Source of the DNA: Micromonospora olivasterospora
GTDB lineage: Bacteria > Actinomycetota > Actinomycetes > Mycobacteriales > Micromonosporaceae
Assembly: GCF_007830265.1 (NCBI RefSeq)
Contig: NZ_VLKE01000001.1
Location: 4,340,001-4,404,000 of the forward strand
Direction of reading: 5' to 3'
Length of the DNA stretch: 64,000 nucleotides
Part shown: in pieces, positions 8,813 through 18,675 of the stretch
Layout: each line of letters starts with the position of its first letter
Position numbering within the stretch: position 1 is the first letter of the stretch
Position numbers and translations under genes: made by a program
The notes under the pieces: generated by a model
Seen by the model: the letters and a program-made list of their open reading frames with translations, nothing else
Database searches by the model: none
What the model was told of the DNA's origin: nothing

Positions 8813-10173
8813 CGCGCCCGCGCGGCGGGTCCGAGCCGGCGCACCGGGCCGGCGGGGCCGGGCCGGCGTCCTCTGCCGCCGACCCGCTGACGCGTCAGGC
8901 CGGCGGGGCCCGGTCGGCGCCGCCGGCCGACGGCGAGCGGCGCGGCCTGGAGGAGGCCGAGCGGGTCGAGCTGACCGTGGACGCGGTCGCCCCCGGCGGG
9001 CACTGCGTCGCCCGGGTGGACGGCCAGGTGGTCTTCGTCCGGCACGCGCTGCCGGGTGAGCGGGTGGTGGCCGAGGTGACCGAGGTGCACCGGGGGTTCG
9101 TCCGGGCCGACGCGGTCACGGTGCTCGACGCCGCGCCGCAGCGGGTCGAGCCGCCCTGCCCGTACGCGAAGCCGGGCCGCTGCGGCGGCTGCGACCTGCA
9201 GCACGTCGCCCCCGAGGCCCAGCTGGACTGGAAGGCGGCGGTGGTCCGCGAGCAGCTCACCCGGCTCGCCGGGCTCACCGAGGCGGAGGTCGACCGGCTC
9301 GGGGTCCGGGTCGCGGCGCTGCCCGGCGGCCAGCTGGGCTGGCGGTCCCGGGTCCGCTACGCCGTCGACGCCGCCGGCCGGGCCGGGCTGCTCAAGCACC
9401 GCTCGCACGAGGTGGTGCCGATCGACCGCTGCCTGATCGCCCACCCCGCGATCCAGGAGCTGCCGGTGCTTCCCCCGAGCGGGGCCCGCTGGCCCGACGC
9501 GGACGCGGTCGAGACGGTCGCCTCCACCGGCGGGGACGTCACCGTCGCCGCGCTCGCCGACGGGGTGCCGACCCCGGTCAGCGGGCCGGCCGCCGTACGC
9601 GAGGTGGCCGCCGGCCGCGAGTGGACCGTGCCCGCGTCCGGCTTCTGGCAGGTGCACCCCGCCGCGGCGGACACCCTGGTCGACGCGGTGCTCGACCTGC
9701 TCGACCCGCGGCCGGGCGAGTCGGCGTGGGACCTCTACGGCGGGGCGGGGCTGTTCGCCGCCGCGCTCGCCGGCCGGGTCGGCCCGGACGCCCGGATCAC
9801 CCTGGTCGAGTCCGCCGCGGACGGCGTGGCCGCCGCCCGGGAGAACCTGCGGGACCTGCCGCGGGTCGAGGTGGTGGCGGCCCGGGTGGAGACCGCGCTG
9901 GCGCGCCGCCGGGTCACCGGCCCGGTCGACCTGGTGGTGCTGGACCCGCCGCGCACCGGGGCCGGCGCCCGGGTGGTGCGGGACCTGGTCGTGGCGTGCC
10001 CGCGCGCGGTGGCGTACGTGGCGTGCGACCCGGCCGCCTTCGCCCGGGACGTCCGGACGTTCGCCGGGGCCGGGTGGCGGCTCGCGGAGCTGCGCGGCTT
10101 CGACCTGTTCCCGATGACCCAGCACGTGGAGCTGGTCGGCCTGCTGCTGCCGCCGGCCGGCACGGGGCGGTGA
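8809..10173 (+). CDS. TrmA/RlmD-family 5-methyluridine RNA methyltransferase
   Basis: 454 residues, starting at GTG 8809 in a GTGA overlap with the transporter stop. An Arg/Gly/Ala-rich tail of about 45 residues is followed by a TRAM domain (VELTVDAVAPGGHCVARVDGQVVFVRHALPGE in pieces), an iron-sulfur cysteine cluster (CPYAKPGRCGGCDLQ), and a SAM-binding methyltransferase domain (WDLYGGAGLFAAAL). Catalytic elements DPPRTG and the nucleophile cysteine in YVACDP are present. It should methylate U to m5U in tRNA or rRNA; which RNA cannot be told. Equivalent to Rv2689c by position. Confidence 0.92.
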   Translation: MTRPRGGSEPAHRAGGAGPASSAADPLTRQAGGARSAPPADGERRGLEEAERVELTVDAVAPGGHCVARVDGQVVFVRHALPGERVVAEVTEVHRGFVRADAVTVLDAAPQRVEPPCPYAKPGRCGGCDLQHVAPEAQLDWKAAVVREQLTRLAGLTEAEVDRLGVRVAALPGGQLGWRSRVRYAVDAAGRAGLLKHRSHEVVPIDRCLIAHPAIQELPVLPPSGARWPDADAVETVASTGGDVTVAALADGVPTPVSGPAAVREVAAGREWTVPASGFWQVHPAAADTLVDAVLDLLDPRPGESAWDLYGGAGLFAAALAGRVGPDARITLVESAADGVAAARENLRDLPRVEVVAARVETALARRRVTGPVDLVVLDPPRTGAGARVVRDLVVACPRAVAYVACDPAAFARDVRTFAGAGWRLAELRGFDLFPMTQHVELVGLLLPPAGTGR

Positions 10174-10177
10174 GCCC

Positions 10178-11341
10178 GTGCGGATCGTCGGGTTGATGTC
10201 GGGGACGTCGTACGACGGGGTGGACGTCGTGGCGGCCGAGTTCGCCGTCGAGGGGGAGACGCTGCGGCTGCGGCCGCTCGGCCACGTCAGCCTGGACTAC
10301 GACGACGGGCTGCGGGCGGAGATCGGGGCGCTGCTGCCGCCCAACCCCACCAGCATCGAGGCGGTCTGCCGGCTGGACAACCGCCTCGGCGAGGTGTTCG
10401 CCGAGGCGACGGCGCGCGGCGTCGTGCTGGCCGGCGGGCGGGTCGACGCGGTCGTGTCGCCGGGCCAGACCGTGTTCCACTGGGTGGAGGGCGGGCGGGC
10501 GCGGGGCACCCTCCAGCTCGGCGCGCCGGCCCGGGTGGCGGCGCGGGTGGGCGTACCGGTGCTGTCGGACCTGCGCGCGGCCGACGTCGCGGCCGGCGGG
10601 CAGGGCGCGCCGCTGGTCCCGGCGTTCGACGCGCTGCTGCTCCAGGCGGGGTCCGGGCCGCCGCGGGCGGCGCTCAACCTGGGTGGCATCGCCAACCTCA
10701 CCGTGGTCGCCCCGGCCGCCCCCGTCCTCGGGTACGACGTGGGTCCCGCAAACGCGCTGCTCGACGCGGCCGCCCGGCGGTTCCTGGGCCGCCCCTGCGA
10801 TCTCGACGGGGCCCGCGCGGCGGCCGGTCGGGTCCACCCGGGCCTGCTGGAGCTGCTGCTCGCCGAGCCGTACTACGCCGCGCCGCCGCCGAAGTCCACC
10901 GGGAAGGAGCTGTTCCACGCCGGCTACCTGGACGCGAAGCTCGCCGCGCTCGGCGCCCCCGTCGACCCCGACGACGTGCTGGCCACGCTCACCGAGCTGA
11001 CCGCCCGGACGGTCGCCGCCGAGTGCGACCGGCACGGGGTCGCCGAGGTGGTCGCCGCGGGCGGCGGGGTGCGCAATCCCACCCTGCGGCGGCGGCTGGC
11101 CGCCCTCGGCGACGGGCGGTGGCGGCTGCGCGCCAGCGACGAGCTGGGCGTGCCCACCCAGGCCAAGGAGGCGTACGCGTTCGCCCTGCTCGGGTGGCTG
11201 TCCTGGCACGGCCTGCCGGGGGCGATCCCGTCGGTGACCGGGGCCCGGGAGGCCGCCGTGCTCGGCTCGTGGACGCCGGCCGGACCGGCCCGGTCCGCCC
11301 CGCCGGCGACCCCGCCCCGGCGGCTGGTCATAGCCGTGTGA
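10178..11341 (+). CDS. anmK: Anhydro-N-acetylmuramic acid kinase
   Basis: 387 residues. AnmK phosphorylates and opens 1,6-anhydro-MurNAc from peptidoglycan turnover to give MurNAc-6-phosphate. The family signature [11 protein letters not shown] is at the N-terminus, with GQTVFHW, a sugar-kinase ATPase core ([22 protein letters not shown]), STGKELFH and [18 protein letters not shown] 10178 lies four bases after the methyltransferase stop, so it belongs to the same transcript. No MurNAc-6-phosphate etherase (murQ) is visible in this window. Confidence 0.96.
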   Translation: MRIVGLMSGTSYDGVDVVAAEFAVEGETLRLRPLGHVSLDYDDGLRAEIGALLPPNPTSIEAVCRLDNRLGEVFAEATARGVVLAGGRVDAVVSPGQTVFHWVEGGRARGTLQLGAPARVAARVGVPVLSDLRAADVAAGGQGAPLVPAFDALLLQAGSGPPRAALNLGGIANLTVVAPAAPVLGYDVGPANALLDAAARRFLGRPCDLDGARAAAGRVHPGLLELLLAEPYYAAPPPKSTGKELFHAGYLDAKLAALGAPVDPDDVLATLTELTARTVAAECDRHGVAEVVAAGGGVRNPTLRRRLAALGDGRWRLRASDELGVPTQAKEAYAFALLGWLSWHGLPGAIPSVTGAREAAVLGSWTPAGPARSAPPATPPRRLVIAV

Positions 11342-11400
11342 CTGTCCGCCCGATCAGGCGGCGGGAGTCACGGCCAGGCTGCGGGGTGCCGGGCGGCCGA

Positions 11401-11406
11401 TAGACT
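11401..11406 (+). promoter_or_regulatory. Candidate -10 element for leaderless dxs
   Basis: TAGACT, eight bases before ATG 11415. No Shine-Dalgarno is seen between them, so dxs probably has its own leaderless promoter. Confidence 0.5.
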
Positions 11407-11414
11407 CTTCGGTC

Positions 11415-13358
11415 ATGAGTGTTGAAGAGGACACGGCCAACCACGGTCGGCTGCTGGCCACGGTGCGCGGTCCGCAGGACGTGAAGAGAATGTCCGGGGA
11501 ACAACTGGACATCCTCGCCGCCGAGATCCGCGACTTCCTGATCGCCAAGGTCTCCCGCACCGGCGGGCACGTCGGCCCCAACCTGGGCGTGGTCGAGCTG
11601 ACGCTGGCGATGCACCGGGTCTTCGAGTCGCCGCGGGACCGCTTCCTGTTCGACACCGGGCACCAGGCGTACGTGCACAAGATCATCACCGGGCGGCAGG
11701 CCGGCTTCGACCGGCTGCGCCAGCGCGGCGGCCTCTCCGGCTACCCGAGCCAGGCCGAGAGCGAGCACGACGTCATCGAGAACTCGCACGCCTCCACCGC
11801 GCTGTCCTACGCCGACGGCCTGGCCAAGGCGTACGCGCTGCGGGGCGAGCAGCGCGGCGTGGTCGCCGTCGTCGGTGACGGCGCGCTGACCGGCGGCATG
11901 TGCTGGGAGGCGCTGAACAACATCGCCACCGCCGGCAACCCCCTCGTGATCGTGGTCAACGACAACGGCCGGTCGTACGCCCCGACCATCGGCGGCCTCG
12001 CCGACCACCTCTCGGCGCTGCGGCTCAATCCCGGCTACGAGAAGGTGCTCGACACCGTCAAGGAGGCCCTCGGCTCGACCCCGCTGGTCGGCAGGCCGAT
12101 GTACGAGGTGCTGCACGCGGTCAAGAAGGGCATCAAGGACGCGGTCGCCCCGCAGGCCATGTTCGAGGACCTGGGCATCAAGTACGTCGGCCCGGTCGAC
12201 GGCCACGACGTGGCCGCCGTCGAGTCGGCGCTGCGCGCGGCGAAGAACTTCGGCGGCCCGGTGATCGTGCACGCCGTCACCCGCAAGGGCTACGGCTACC
12301 GCCCCGCCGAGGAGGACGAGGCGGACTGCTTCCACGGCCCCGGCGCCTTCGACATCGCCACCGGCAAGGCGACCGCCGCCCCGTCGGTGAAGTGGACGCA
12401 CGTCTTCGCCGACGAGCTGGTCGCCATCGCCGACGAGCGGCCCGACGTGGTGGGCATCACCGCCGCGATGGCGGAGCCGACCGGCATCGCGAAGCTGGCC
12501 CGCAAGTACCCCAACCGGGTGTACGACGTCGGCATCGCCGAGCAGCACGCCGCCACCTCGGCGGCCGGCCTGGCCCTCGGTGGCCTGCACCCCGTCGTGG
12601 CGGTCTACGCGACGTTCCTCAACCGGGCCTTCGACCAGGTCCTGCTGGACGTGGCGATGCACAAGCTGCCGGTGACGTTCGTGCTGGACCGGGCCGGCAT
12701 CACCGGCCCGGACGGGCCGAGCCACTACGGCATGTGGGACATGTCGGTGTTCGGCGTGGTGCCCGGCCTGCGCATCGCCGCCCCCCGCGACGCCGCCAGC
12801 CTCCGCGAGGAGCTGCGTGAGGCGGTCGCCGTGGACGACGGCCCCACGATCGTCCGGTTCCCGACCGGCGGCGTCGCCGCCGACCTGCCGGCCGTGCGCC
12901 GGATCGGCACGGTCGACGTGCTGGGCGAGTCGACGCGTACCGACGTGCTGCTGGTCGCGGTCGGCGCGTTCGGCCAACTCGGCATGGAGGTCGCCGCCCG
13001 GGTCGCCGAGCAGGGCTACGGCGTGACGGTGGTCGACCCGCGCTGGGTCCGCCCCGTCCCGGCCGAGCTCGTCGGGCTGGCCGCGGAGCACCGCCTCGTC
13101 GTCACGGTCGAGGACGGCGTACGCGTCGGCGGCGTCGGGGACGCCCTCGCCCAGGCCATGCGGGACGCCGACGTCCGGGTGCCGCTGCGCGACCTGGGCG
13201 TGCCGGCCGCCTGGCATCCGCACGGCACCCGCGCGCAGATCCTCGCCGACCTGCGCCTCACCGCCCAGGACGTCGCCCGCGACGTCACCGGGTGGATCTC
13301 CGGCCTGGACGCCCAGCCGGTCGAGCCGGTCCGCCTGTCCGCGGGCGACGCGAACTGA
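11415..13358 (+). CDS. dxs: 1-deoxy-D-xylulose-5-phosphate synthase
   Basis: 647 residues, full length. It condenses pyruvate and glyceraldehyde-3-phosphate to DXP, the first step of the MEP isoprenoid pathway and a source for thiamine and pyridoxal. Motifs: [12 protein letters not shown] with the active-site His region, [11 protein letters not shown], the thiamine-diphosphate motif [27 protein letters not shown] with the proton-relay Glu, and the C-terminal transketolase domain. It is followed at once by a strong terminator, so it is the end of its transcript. Confidence 0.98.
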   Translation: MSVEEDTANHGRLLATVRGPQDVKRMSGEQLDILAAEIRDFLIAKVSRTGGHVGPNLGVVELTLAMHRVFESPRDRFLFDTGHQAYVHKIITGRQAGFDRLRQRGGLSGYPSQAESEHDVIENSHASTALSYADGLAKAYALRGEQRGVVAVVGDGALTGGMCWEALNNIATAGNPLVIVVNDNGRSYAPTIGGLADHLSALRLNPGYEKVLDTVKEALGSTPLVGRPMYEVLHAVKKGIKDAVAPQAMFEDLGIKYVGPVDGHDVAAVESALRAAKNFGGPVIVHAVTRKGYGYRPAEEDEADCFHGPGAFDIATGKATAAPSVKWTHVFADELVAIADERPDVVGITAAMAEPTGIAKLARKYPNRVYDVGIAEQHAATSAAGLALGGLHPVVAVYATFLNRAFDQVLLDVAMHKLPVTFVLDRAGITGPDGPSHYGMWDMSVFGVVPGLRIAAPRDAASLREELREAVAVDDGPTIVRFPTGGVAADLPAVRRIGTVDVLGESTRTDVLLVAVGAFGQLGMEVAARVAEQGYGVTVVDPRWVRPVPAELVGLAAEHRLVVTVEDGVRVGGVGDALAQAMRDADVRVPLRDLGVPAAWHPHGTRAQILADLRLTAQDVARDVTGWISGLDAQPVEPVRLSAGDAN

Positions 13359-13412
13359 GACACGGGCCCCGTCTCGTCTCGGCGCCTTGGGGGTCGAGGC
13401 GGGGCCCGTGTC
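13359..13412 (+). terminator. Terminator hairpin after dxs
   Basis: A perfect 13-base inverted repeat (13359-13371, GACACGGGCCCCG, with 13400-13412) starts on the base after the stop codon. A near copy of its right flank (CCCGTGTCGCCGA) recurs around 13450. Confidence 0.8.
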
Positions 13413-13511
13413 GCCGATATGGCGGGGTGCAGCCGCTCGGGATGGCCCCGTGTCGCCGACATCGTCGCCCTGGACGGGAGGCCGGCTTCCCGGGTCAGCC
13501 GGCCGTGCTGG

Positions 13512-14705
13512 TCAGCGACCGCCCACCGAGCGGTAGTACGTCTTCTCGGCGCCGGCCAGGCTGAACGTCGACTTGGCCGTCGGCTGCGGCACCACCACCA
13601 GCCCGGGCCGGTCCACCAGCCGGGGGGTGCCCGGCGGCACCGACAGCGAGCTGTACCGGTCGGACCGCCAGGTCAGCGCCACCAGCGGCTGGCCCGGCAC
13701 CGGCAGCGCGTACGCCTGCAGCGGGTTGGCCCGGTCGGCCGGTGAGACCACCGGCGCGCCATCATCGGCCGGCCGGTAGACCACCGCTGTCATCGTGCCG
13801 GCGTCGGTCTCCCAGCTCAGCTGCTCCAGGCCGGCCGGGTCGCCGCCGCCCAGGGCCACTTCGCCGAGCGCGCGGACGCTCACCCTGCCCAACGGCCAGG
13901 ACTCCGGCACGGAGCGGGGCGCGTCGCGGTCGCCGATCCGGCGGGGGATGCTGCCGAAGGGCCCCTGCTCGTCGGCGAGCACGCAGGTGTCCAGGCCGTC
14001 CAGGGCCCGCCGGCCGGAGCCGGTCTCGTCCCGGACCAGGGGATAGCGGGGGTCGATGGTGGCCGTACCGAGGTCGAGCAGGCGGTCCGCGGCCCGGCCG
14101 CGCGGCAGCGACTGGGTGGCCCGCAGCGTCGCGGTCAGCGGCACCGCCCGGCAGGCCGGCACGTCCGCCGGATCGGTCAGCCCGTCCCGGCTGGCCAGGG
14201 CCCGCCCCTTGGGCCCGAGCAGCCGCTCCACCCGCCCCGAGAGCAGGTAGCGCCGGCCCCGGTCGGTCTGCACGGGCAGCACGTCGGAGTAGACGAGGTA
14301 ACCGGGGTCGGTGTACTCGACGGCCCGGCGAACCGCGTACCGGTCGCCGTCGCGGGTCAGTTGCAGCAGCCAGGAGGCGCTCTCGCCCGGAACGTCCGCG
14401 GCGACCAGGGCCAGCGGGACGCCGTCGACCTCGCCGGACCAGAGGATCCCCGACGAGGGCAGGTGGGCCCGGTCGTCGGCGGGGGAGCGCCAGGATCGTA
14501 CGGCCTCGGTGACCGCCGCCGTCGCGGCCGCCTCGCCGGCCAGCCCGCCCCGGGCGGGCCACACCCGCAGCGATCCGTCCAGGCTGTCGTAGCCGACGGG
14601 CAGGACGTCCAGCTTCCGGTCGGCCACGGGGCCGCAGGCCGTCGTGGCCAGCAGCACGGCGAGCAGTGCCGTGGCCGTTCTGCCGCGCCGGCGGACTGCA
14701 GCCAC
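13512..14705 (-). CDS. Hypothetical secreted lipoprotein
   Basis: 397 residues from GTG 14705. The N-terminus is Arg-rich, followed by a hydrophobic core and LLATTACG, a plausible though imperfect lipobox with Cys24, so the protein should be exported and lipid-anchored. The mature part has no motif I recognise; repeated elements such as LVRDETGSG, WSGEVDGVPLALVAADVPG and LSWETDAGTMTAVVYRP suggest a beta-rich fold. It is divergent from the first GT-C-like gene across 174 bases. The much longer open frame upstream (to 16715) is a shadow of that gene. Confidence 0.75.
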   Translation of the reverse strand: MAAVRRRGRTATALLAVLLATTACGPVADRKLDVLPVGYDSLDGSLRVWPARGGLAGEAAATAAVTEAVRSWRSPADDRAHLPSSGILWSGEVDGVPLALVAADVPGESASWLLQLTRDGDRYAVRRAVEYTDPGYLVYSDVLPVQTDRGRRYLLSGRVERLLGPKGRALASRDGLTDPADVPACRAVPLTATLRATQSLPRGRAADRLLDLGTATIDPRYPLVRDETGSGRRALDGLDTCVLADEQGPFGSIPRRIGDRDAPRSVPESWPLGRVSVRALGEVALGGGDPAGLEQLSWETDAGTMTAVVYRPADDGAPVVSPADRANPLQAYALPVPGQPLVALTWRSDRYSSLSVPPGTPRLVDRPGLVVVPQPTAKSTFSLAGAEKTYYRSVGGR

Positions 14706-14864
14706 CTGATCCGCCCCCGATCGCGTCGCCCGGTCGTGAATTCGCGTCCTACATGGTACGAGACCGTCGGGCGGCACCTGCCGCCGCATCGGCCGGTCGC
14801 GCGGGCGGCCGGGGCAGGCCACATAGGACTCACCGGTGGTTTTCCGGCCATTGTCCGGCTCCGG

Positions 14865-14870
14865 TAGACT
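14865..14870 (+). promoter_or_regulatory. Candidate -10 element for the first GT-C-like gene
   Basis: TAGACT, nine bases before GTG 14880. It is identical to the hexamer before dxs, and no Shine-Dalgarno is seen. Confidence 0.45.
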
Positions 14871-14879
14871 CCGCCGACT

Positions 14880-16823
14880 GTGACCCATGCCGAGCCCCGT
14901 GGAGACTCCCCGCTGGTTCCCGACGCTCCCGTGGGCCCCGCGGCCCCGGCCGGCACCGCCCTCGCCGAGCCCCCGGATGTTCCGTCCGCGCCGGTCACCC
15001 TGGTCGAGCGGACGTCCCTTGTGGAACCGCCCGTGGGCGGGGCCGACGACACGACGTCCCCGGCCCGGGCCGGCCGGCGGTGGCGGTGGACGAGCCGGCG
15101 GCGTGACCTCGCCGTCTACGGCCTGTTCCTGCTCGCCGCGCTCTGGGTGACCAGCCAGATCTGGGCCGACCCGGCCGGCCGGGTCGCGTCGTTCTACAGC
15201 AGCGACCCGGCGCAGGTGCAGTTCTTCCTCGCCCACTCGGTCCGGGTGGTGCTGCACGGGGAGTTCCCGTTCTACACCGACCAGTTCAACTACCCGGACG
15301 GGGTCAACCTGATGGCCAACACGGCCATCCTGGCGCTCGGCATCCCGATGGTGCCGGTGACCCTCCTGTTCGGACCGGCCGTGTCGTTCGTGGTGCTGGT
15401 CACGCTCGGCCTCGCCGGGACGGCCGCCGCCTGGTACCGGGTGCTCTCCCGGCACGTCGTACGCACCCCGTTGGCGGCCGCCGTCGGAGGCTGGTTCTGC
15501 GGGTTCTCGCCGGCCATGCTCTCGCACGCCAGCTGGCACCCGAACATCATCTCCCAGTTCCTGCTGCCGTTCATCGTGTGGCGGGTGCTGGTCGTCACCC
15601 GGTCGCGGCGGCCCGTCCGCGACGGCGCGCTGCTGGCCCTGCTGGTCACCGCGCAGGCGTTCATCAACGAGGAGATCCTGCTCTTCACCGCGCTGGCCTG
15701 CGGGGTCTTCCTGACCGCGATGCTGGTGCAGCGGCCGGCGCTGTGGTCGGCGGCGTGGCGACCGCTGGGCGTCGCGCTGGCGGTCTGCGTCCTGCTGGCC
15801 GGGTCGCTGCTGGCGTACCCGCTGTACGTCCAGTTCGCCGGGCCGATGGCATACCACGGGCTCAGCGACGCGGTCCGTGACTACGGCAACGACATCGCCG
15901 CGTTCTTCGCCCCCGGCTCGCCGACGCTGGGCGGCCACCAGCGGGCCAACGTCAACCTGGCTCCGAACTACTCCGAGGAGAACGCCTTCTTCGGCTGGAC
16001 CCTCGCGCTGCTGGCGGTCGGCATCGTGCTCTGGCTGCGCCGGGAGCCGCTGGTCCGGGCGCTCGCGGCGACCGGGGTGTTCTTCGCGGTGCTCTCCCTC
16101 GGCGAGCGGGTCTCCTGGTGGGACCGGGAGCTGTTCACCGGCCCGTGGGAGTGGCTGGTGCGGCTGCCGCTGCTCGACGCCGTGGTGCCCACCCGCTTCG
16201 GCATGATCACCGCGGTGGTGGTCGGGGTGCTGCTGGCGCTGGCGGTCGACCGGGTCTGGTCGCTGCGGCCGGCCGACGCGCGCACCGTGCGTACGCTCAC
16301 GGTCGGCACCCTGGTCGCGGCCCTGCTGCCGATCGCGCCGATGCCGCTGAACGTCACCTCGCGTCCGCCGGTGCCGCACTTCATCACCGCCGACCGGTGG
16401 CGCGAGTACGTCGGGCCGGACCAGACCCTGGTGCCGATCCCGGTGCCGAGCATGGGCAACACGCACGGGATGCGTTGGGCGGCGTCCACCAACCTCGACT
16501 TCAAGATCCCCGGCGGCTACTTCCTCGCCCCGCGCAACGGCAACACCGGCGACCCGGGCCGCTTCGGCGGCCGGCCCAGCGGCCTCGGCGAGCTGCTGGA
16601 CGAGGTGTCCACCACCGGCCGGACCCCGAAGCTCGACGACCGCCAGCGCCGCCGCTCGCTGGACGAGCTGCGGCACTGGCGGGCCGCCGTCCTGGTGCTC
16701 CCGGTGGGCCAGCACAACGCCGAGCCGCTGCGGCGTACGGTCGAGCAGCTCGTCGGCCCGGCGCGCCGGGAACTGGACGTCTGGGTCTGGGACGTCCGGA
16801 CGTTGACCGACGCCTCCGCGTGA
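14880..16823 (+). CDS. GT-C-like multi-membrane protein, paralog 1
   Basis: 647 residues. A Pro/Ala-rich cytosolic tail of about 70 residues is followed by roughly ten membrane segments and a C-terminal soluble domain of about 180 residues (from PHFITADRWREYV). An acidic residue lies in the first outside loop (FYSSDPAQVQFFLAH), a placement typical of GT-C glycosyltransferases that use polyprenyl-sugar donors, so protein or wall glycosylation is plausible but unproven. Conserved with the other two paralogs: YPDGVNLMANT, GFSPAMLSH, INEEILL, NYSEENAFFGW, PGGYFLAP and the ending LDVWVWDVRTL. Its stop overlaps the ATG of paralog 2 (TGATG). Confidence 0.8.
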   Translation: MTHAEPRGDSPLVPDAPVGPAAPAGTALAEPPDVPSAPVTLVERTSLVEPPVGGADDTTSPARAGRRWRWTSRRRDLAVYGLFLLAALWVTSQIWADPAGRVASFYSSDPAQVQFFLAHSVRVVLHGEFPFYTDQFNYPDGVNLMANTAILALGIPMVPVTLLFGPAVSFVVLVTLGLAGTAAAWYRVLSRHVVRTPLAAAVGGWFCGFSPAMLSHASWHPNIISQFLLPFIVWRVLVVTRSRRPVRDGALLALLVTAQAFINEEILLFTALACGVFLTAMLVQRPALWSAAWRPLGVALAVCVLLAGSLLAYPLYVQFAGPMAYHGLSDAVRDYGNDIAAFFAPGSPTLGGHQRANVNLAPNYSEENAFFGWTLALLAVGIVLWLRREPLVRALAATGVFFAVLSLGERVSWWDRELFTGPWEWLVRLPLLDAVVPTRFGMITAVVVGVLLALAVDRVWSLRPADARTVRTLTVGTLVAALLPIAPMPLNVTSRPPVPHFITADRWREYVGPDQTLVPIPVPSMGNTHGMRWAASTNLDFKIPGGYFLAPRNGNTGDPGRFGGRPSGLGELLDEVSTTGRTPKLDDRQRRRSLDELRHWRAAVLVLPVGQHNAEPLRRTVEQLVGPARRELDVWVWDVRTLTDASA

Positions 16824-18627
16824 TGGCCACCCCGGCCGTTCCCGCGCACGCCGTGGACGCCGGCCCCGCCCCGGCGCCGTCGGGGGCCGCCGGTGGGCGC
16901 GCCGGCCGGTGCGCGGCGTCGACGCGGCCGTGGTCGCCGGCTACCTCGGCCTCGCGGTGCTGCTCACGATCGGCCAGTGGGGCCGTCCGGACCGGCTGTT
17001 CCACCAGGACAACGACCAGATGCTGTTCGAGTGGATGCTGGCCTGGGCCGCGCGCGCGGTCACCGGCGCGGAGAACCCGCTGCACAGCGCCGCGCTGAAC
17101 GCCCCGGACGGCGGCGTGAACCTGATGGCCAACACCTCGGTGCTGGGGCTGGGCGTCCCGCTGACCCCCGTGACGCTGGCGTTCGGCACCCAGACGGCCT
17201 TCCTGGTGGCCGTGGTCGGCTGCCTCGCCGGCACCGCCACCGCCTGGTACGTCCTGCTCGCCCGCCGGCTGGTGGGCTCCCGGGCCGCCGCGGCGGTCGG
17301 CGGGCTGTGCTGCGGGTTCGCCCCGGCATGGTCGCCCAGGCCGGCGCGCACCTGCACATGGCCGCCCAGTTCCTGGTGCCGCCGATCCTCGCGCTGGTCT
17401 TCCATCCGGGCCCCGACCGGGTACGCCGGCGCGGGGTCGCGCTCGGGCTGCTGGTGGCGTACCAGGCGTTCCTCGGCGAGGAGGTGCTGGTCTTCCTGGC
17501 GCTCGCCGCCGGCACGCTGGCCCTCGCGTACGCCCTCGCCGACCGGGCGACCGCGCGCCGGCTGGCGCCGGCGTTCCTGGGCCGGCTCGGCGTCGGCGCG
17601 CTGGTGGCGGCGCCCCTGCTGGCGTACCCGCTGTGGTTCCAGTTCTTCGGGCCGGGGCACTACCGGGGGGTGCCCTTCGACGCGCCGGGGTTCCGGCTCG
17701 ACGCGGCCTCGTTCGTCGCGTCCGCCCGGCAGACGGTGCTCGGAGACGACCACCTGCCGGGGCTGTTGGCGCCGAACCCCAGCGAGGAGAACTCCTTCTT
17801 CGGGCCGGGGCTGCTCGTGCTCGTCGTGGTGATCGTGGTCTGGCTGTGGCGCCGGCCGCTGGTCCGGGCCCTGGCCGTGGTCGGGACGCTGGCCGCCCTG
17901 CTCTCGCTCGGCACCACGATCCGGGTGGACGGCACGTCGACGGGGCTGCCCGGCCCGTACCGGCTGGTGTCCGGGCTGCCGCTGCTCGACCTCGCGGTGC
18001 CGGCCCGGTTCGCGCTGATCTGCGTACCGGTGCTGGGGGTGCTCGTGGCGCTCTCGCTGGACCGGGTCCGGTCGGGCGCCGGGGCCGCCGCCGGGGCCCG
18101 CCGGTGCGGCTGCTGTGGGCGGGGCGGTGGCGGCCGCGCTGCTCCCGCTCGCCCCGACGCCGATCCGCGCGGTGCCGGCGTGGCCGGTGCCCGCGTTCGT
18201 CGCCGACGGCGGCTGGCGGCCGTACGTCCCGGCCGGGCGGACGCTGGTGCCCGTGCCCCCGGTCACCGGCGCGGGGGCGAGCCCGGCGACGTTCTGGTCG
18301 GCCCGGACCGGGCTGGCCTTCCCGGCGCCGGGCGGCTACTTCATCGGGCCCCGCTCCGCCGGCGACGCGACAGCCCGCTGGGGCGCCCCGGACCGCCCCA
18401 CCTCGCTGCTGCTGCGCCGGGTGGCCGAGACCGGCGAGGTTCCGGTGGTGACGGATGCGGACCGCCGGCAGGCGGTGGCCGACCTGCGCCACTGGCGGGC
18501 CGCGGTGCTCGTCCAGGGCGGCCTGCACCGGGGCGACGCGGTCCGCCGTACGGTCGACCAGCTCGTCGGGCCCGGCCGCGAGGTCGACGGCGCGTGGGTC
18601 TGGGACGTGCGCGCCCTGGCGGGCTGA
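16823..18627 (+). pseudogene. GT-C-like multi-membrane protein, paralog 2, frameshifted
   Basis: The full family architecture is present but spread over frames. A coupled ATG at 16823 reads in one frame to about 16900, a second frame (from GTG 16909, VRGVDAAVVAGYLGLAVLL) runs to 17327, a third carries MVAQAGAHLHMAAQFLV to about 18100, and the second frame returns for the C-terminal domain (PGGYFIGP, WVWDVRAL) to the stop. At 17321-17330 paralog 1 has CCGGCCATG where this copy has CCGGCATG, so one C is missing. If GTG 16909 is the true start, only two compensating shifts remain. Conserved motifs are intact in every segment, so either the decay is very recent or the read has indel errors. Confidence 0.75.
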
Positions 18628-18675
18628 CCACCAGGGCGGCGCACCCGTCGCCCCTCGTGCGAGCAGGTGCCCTCC

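Noticed and set aside
11328..13223. 631-codon minus-strand open frame
   Set aside because: It is antisense to dxs, with shadow composition and no recognisable fold.
13512..16715. Very long minus-strand open frame (over 1000 codons)
   Set aside because: Only its last part (13512-14705) is a believable lipoprotein gene. The rest runs antisense to the first GT-C-like gene and has His/Arg/Gln-rich shadow composition.
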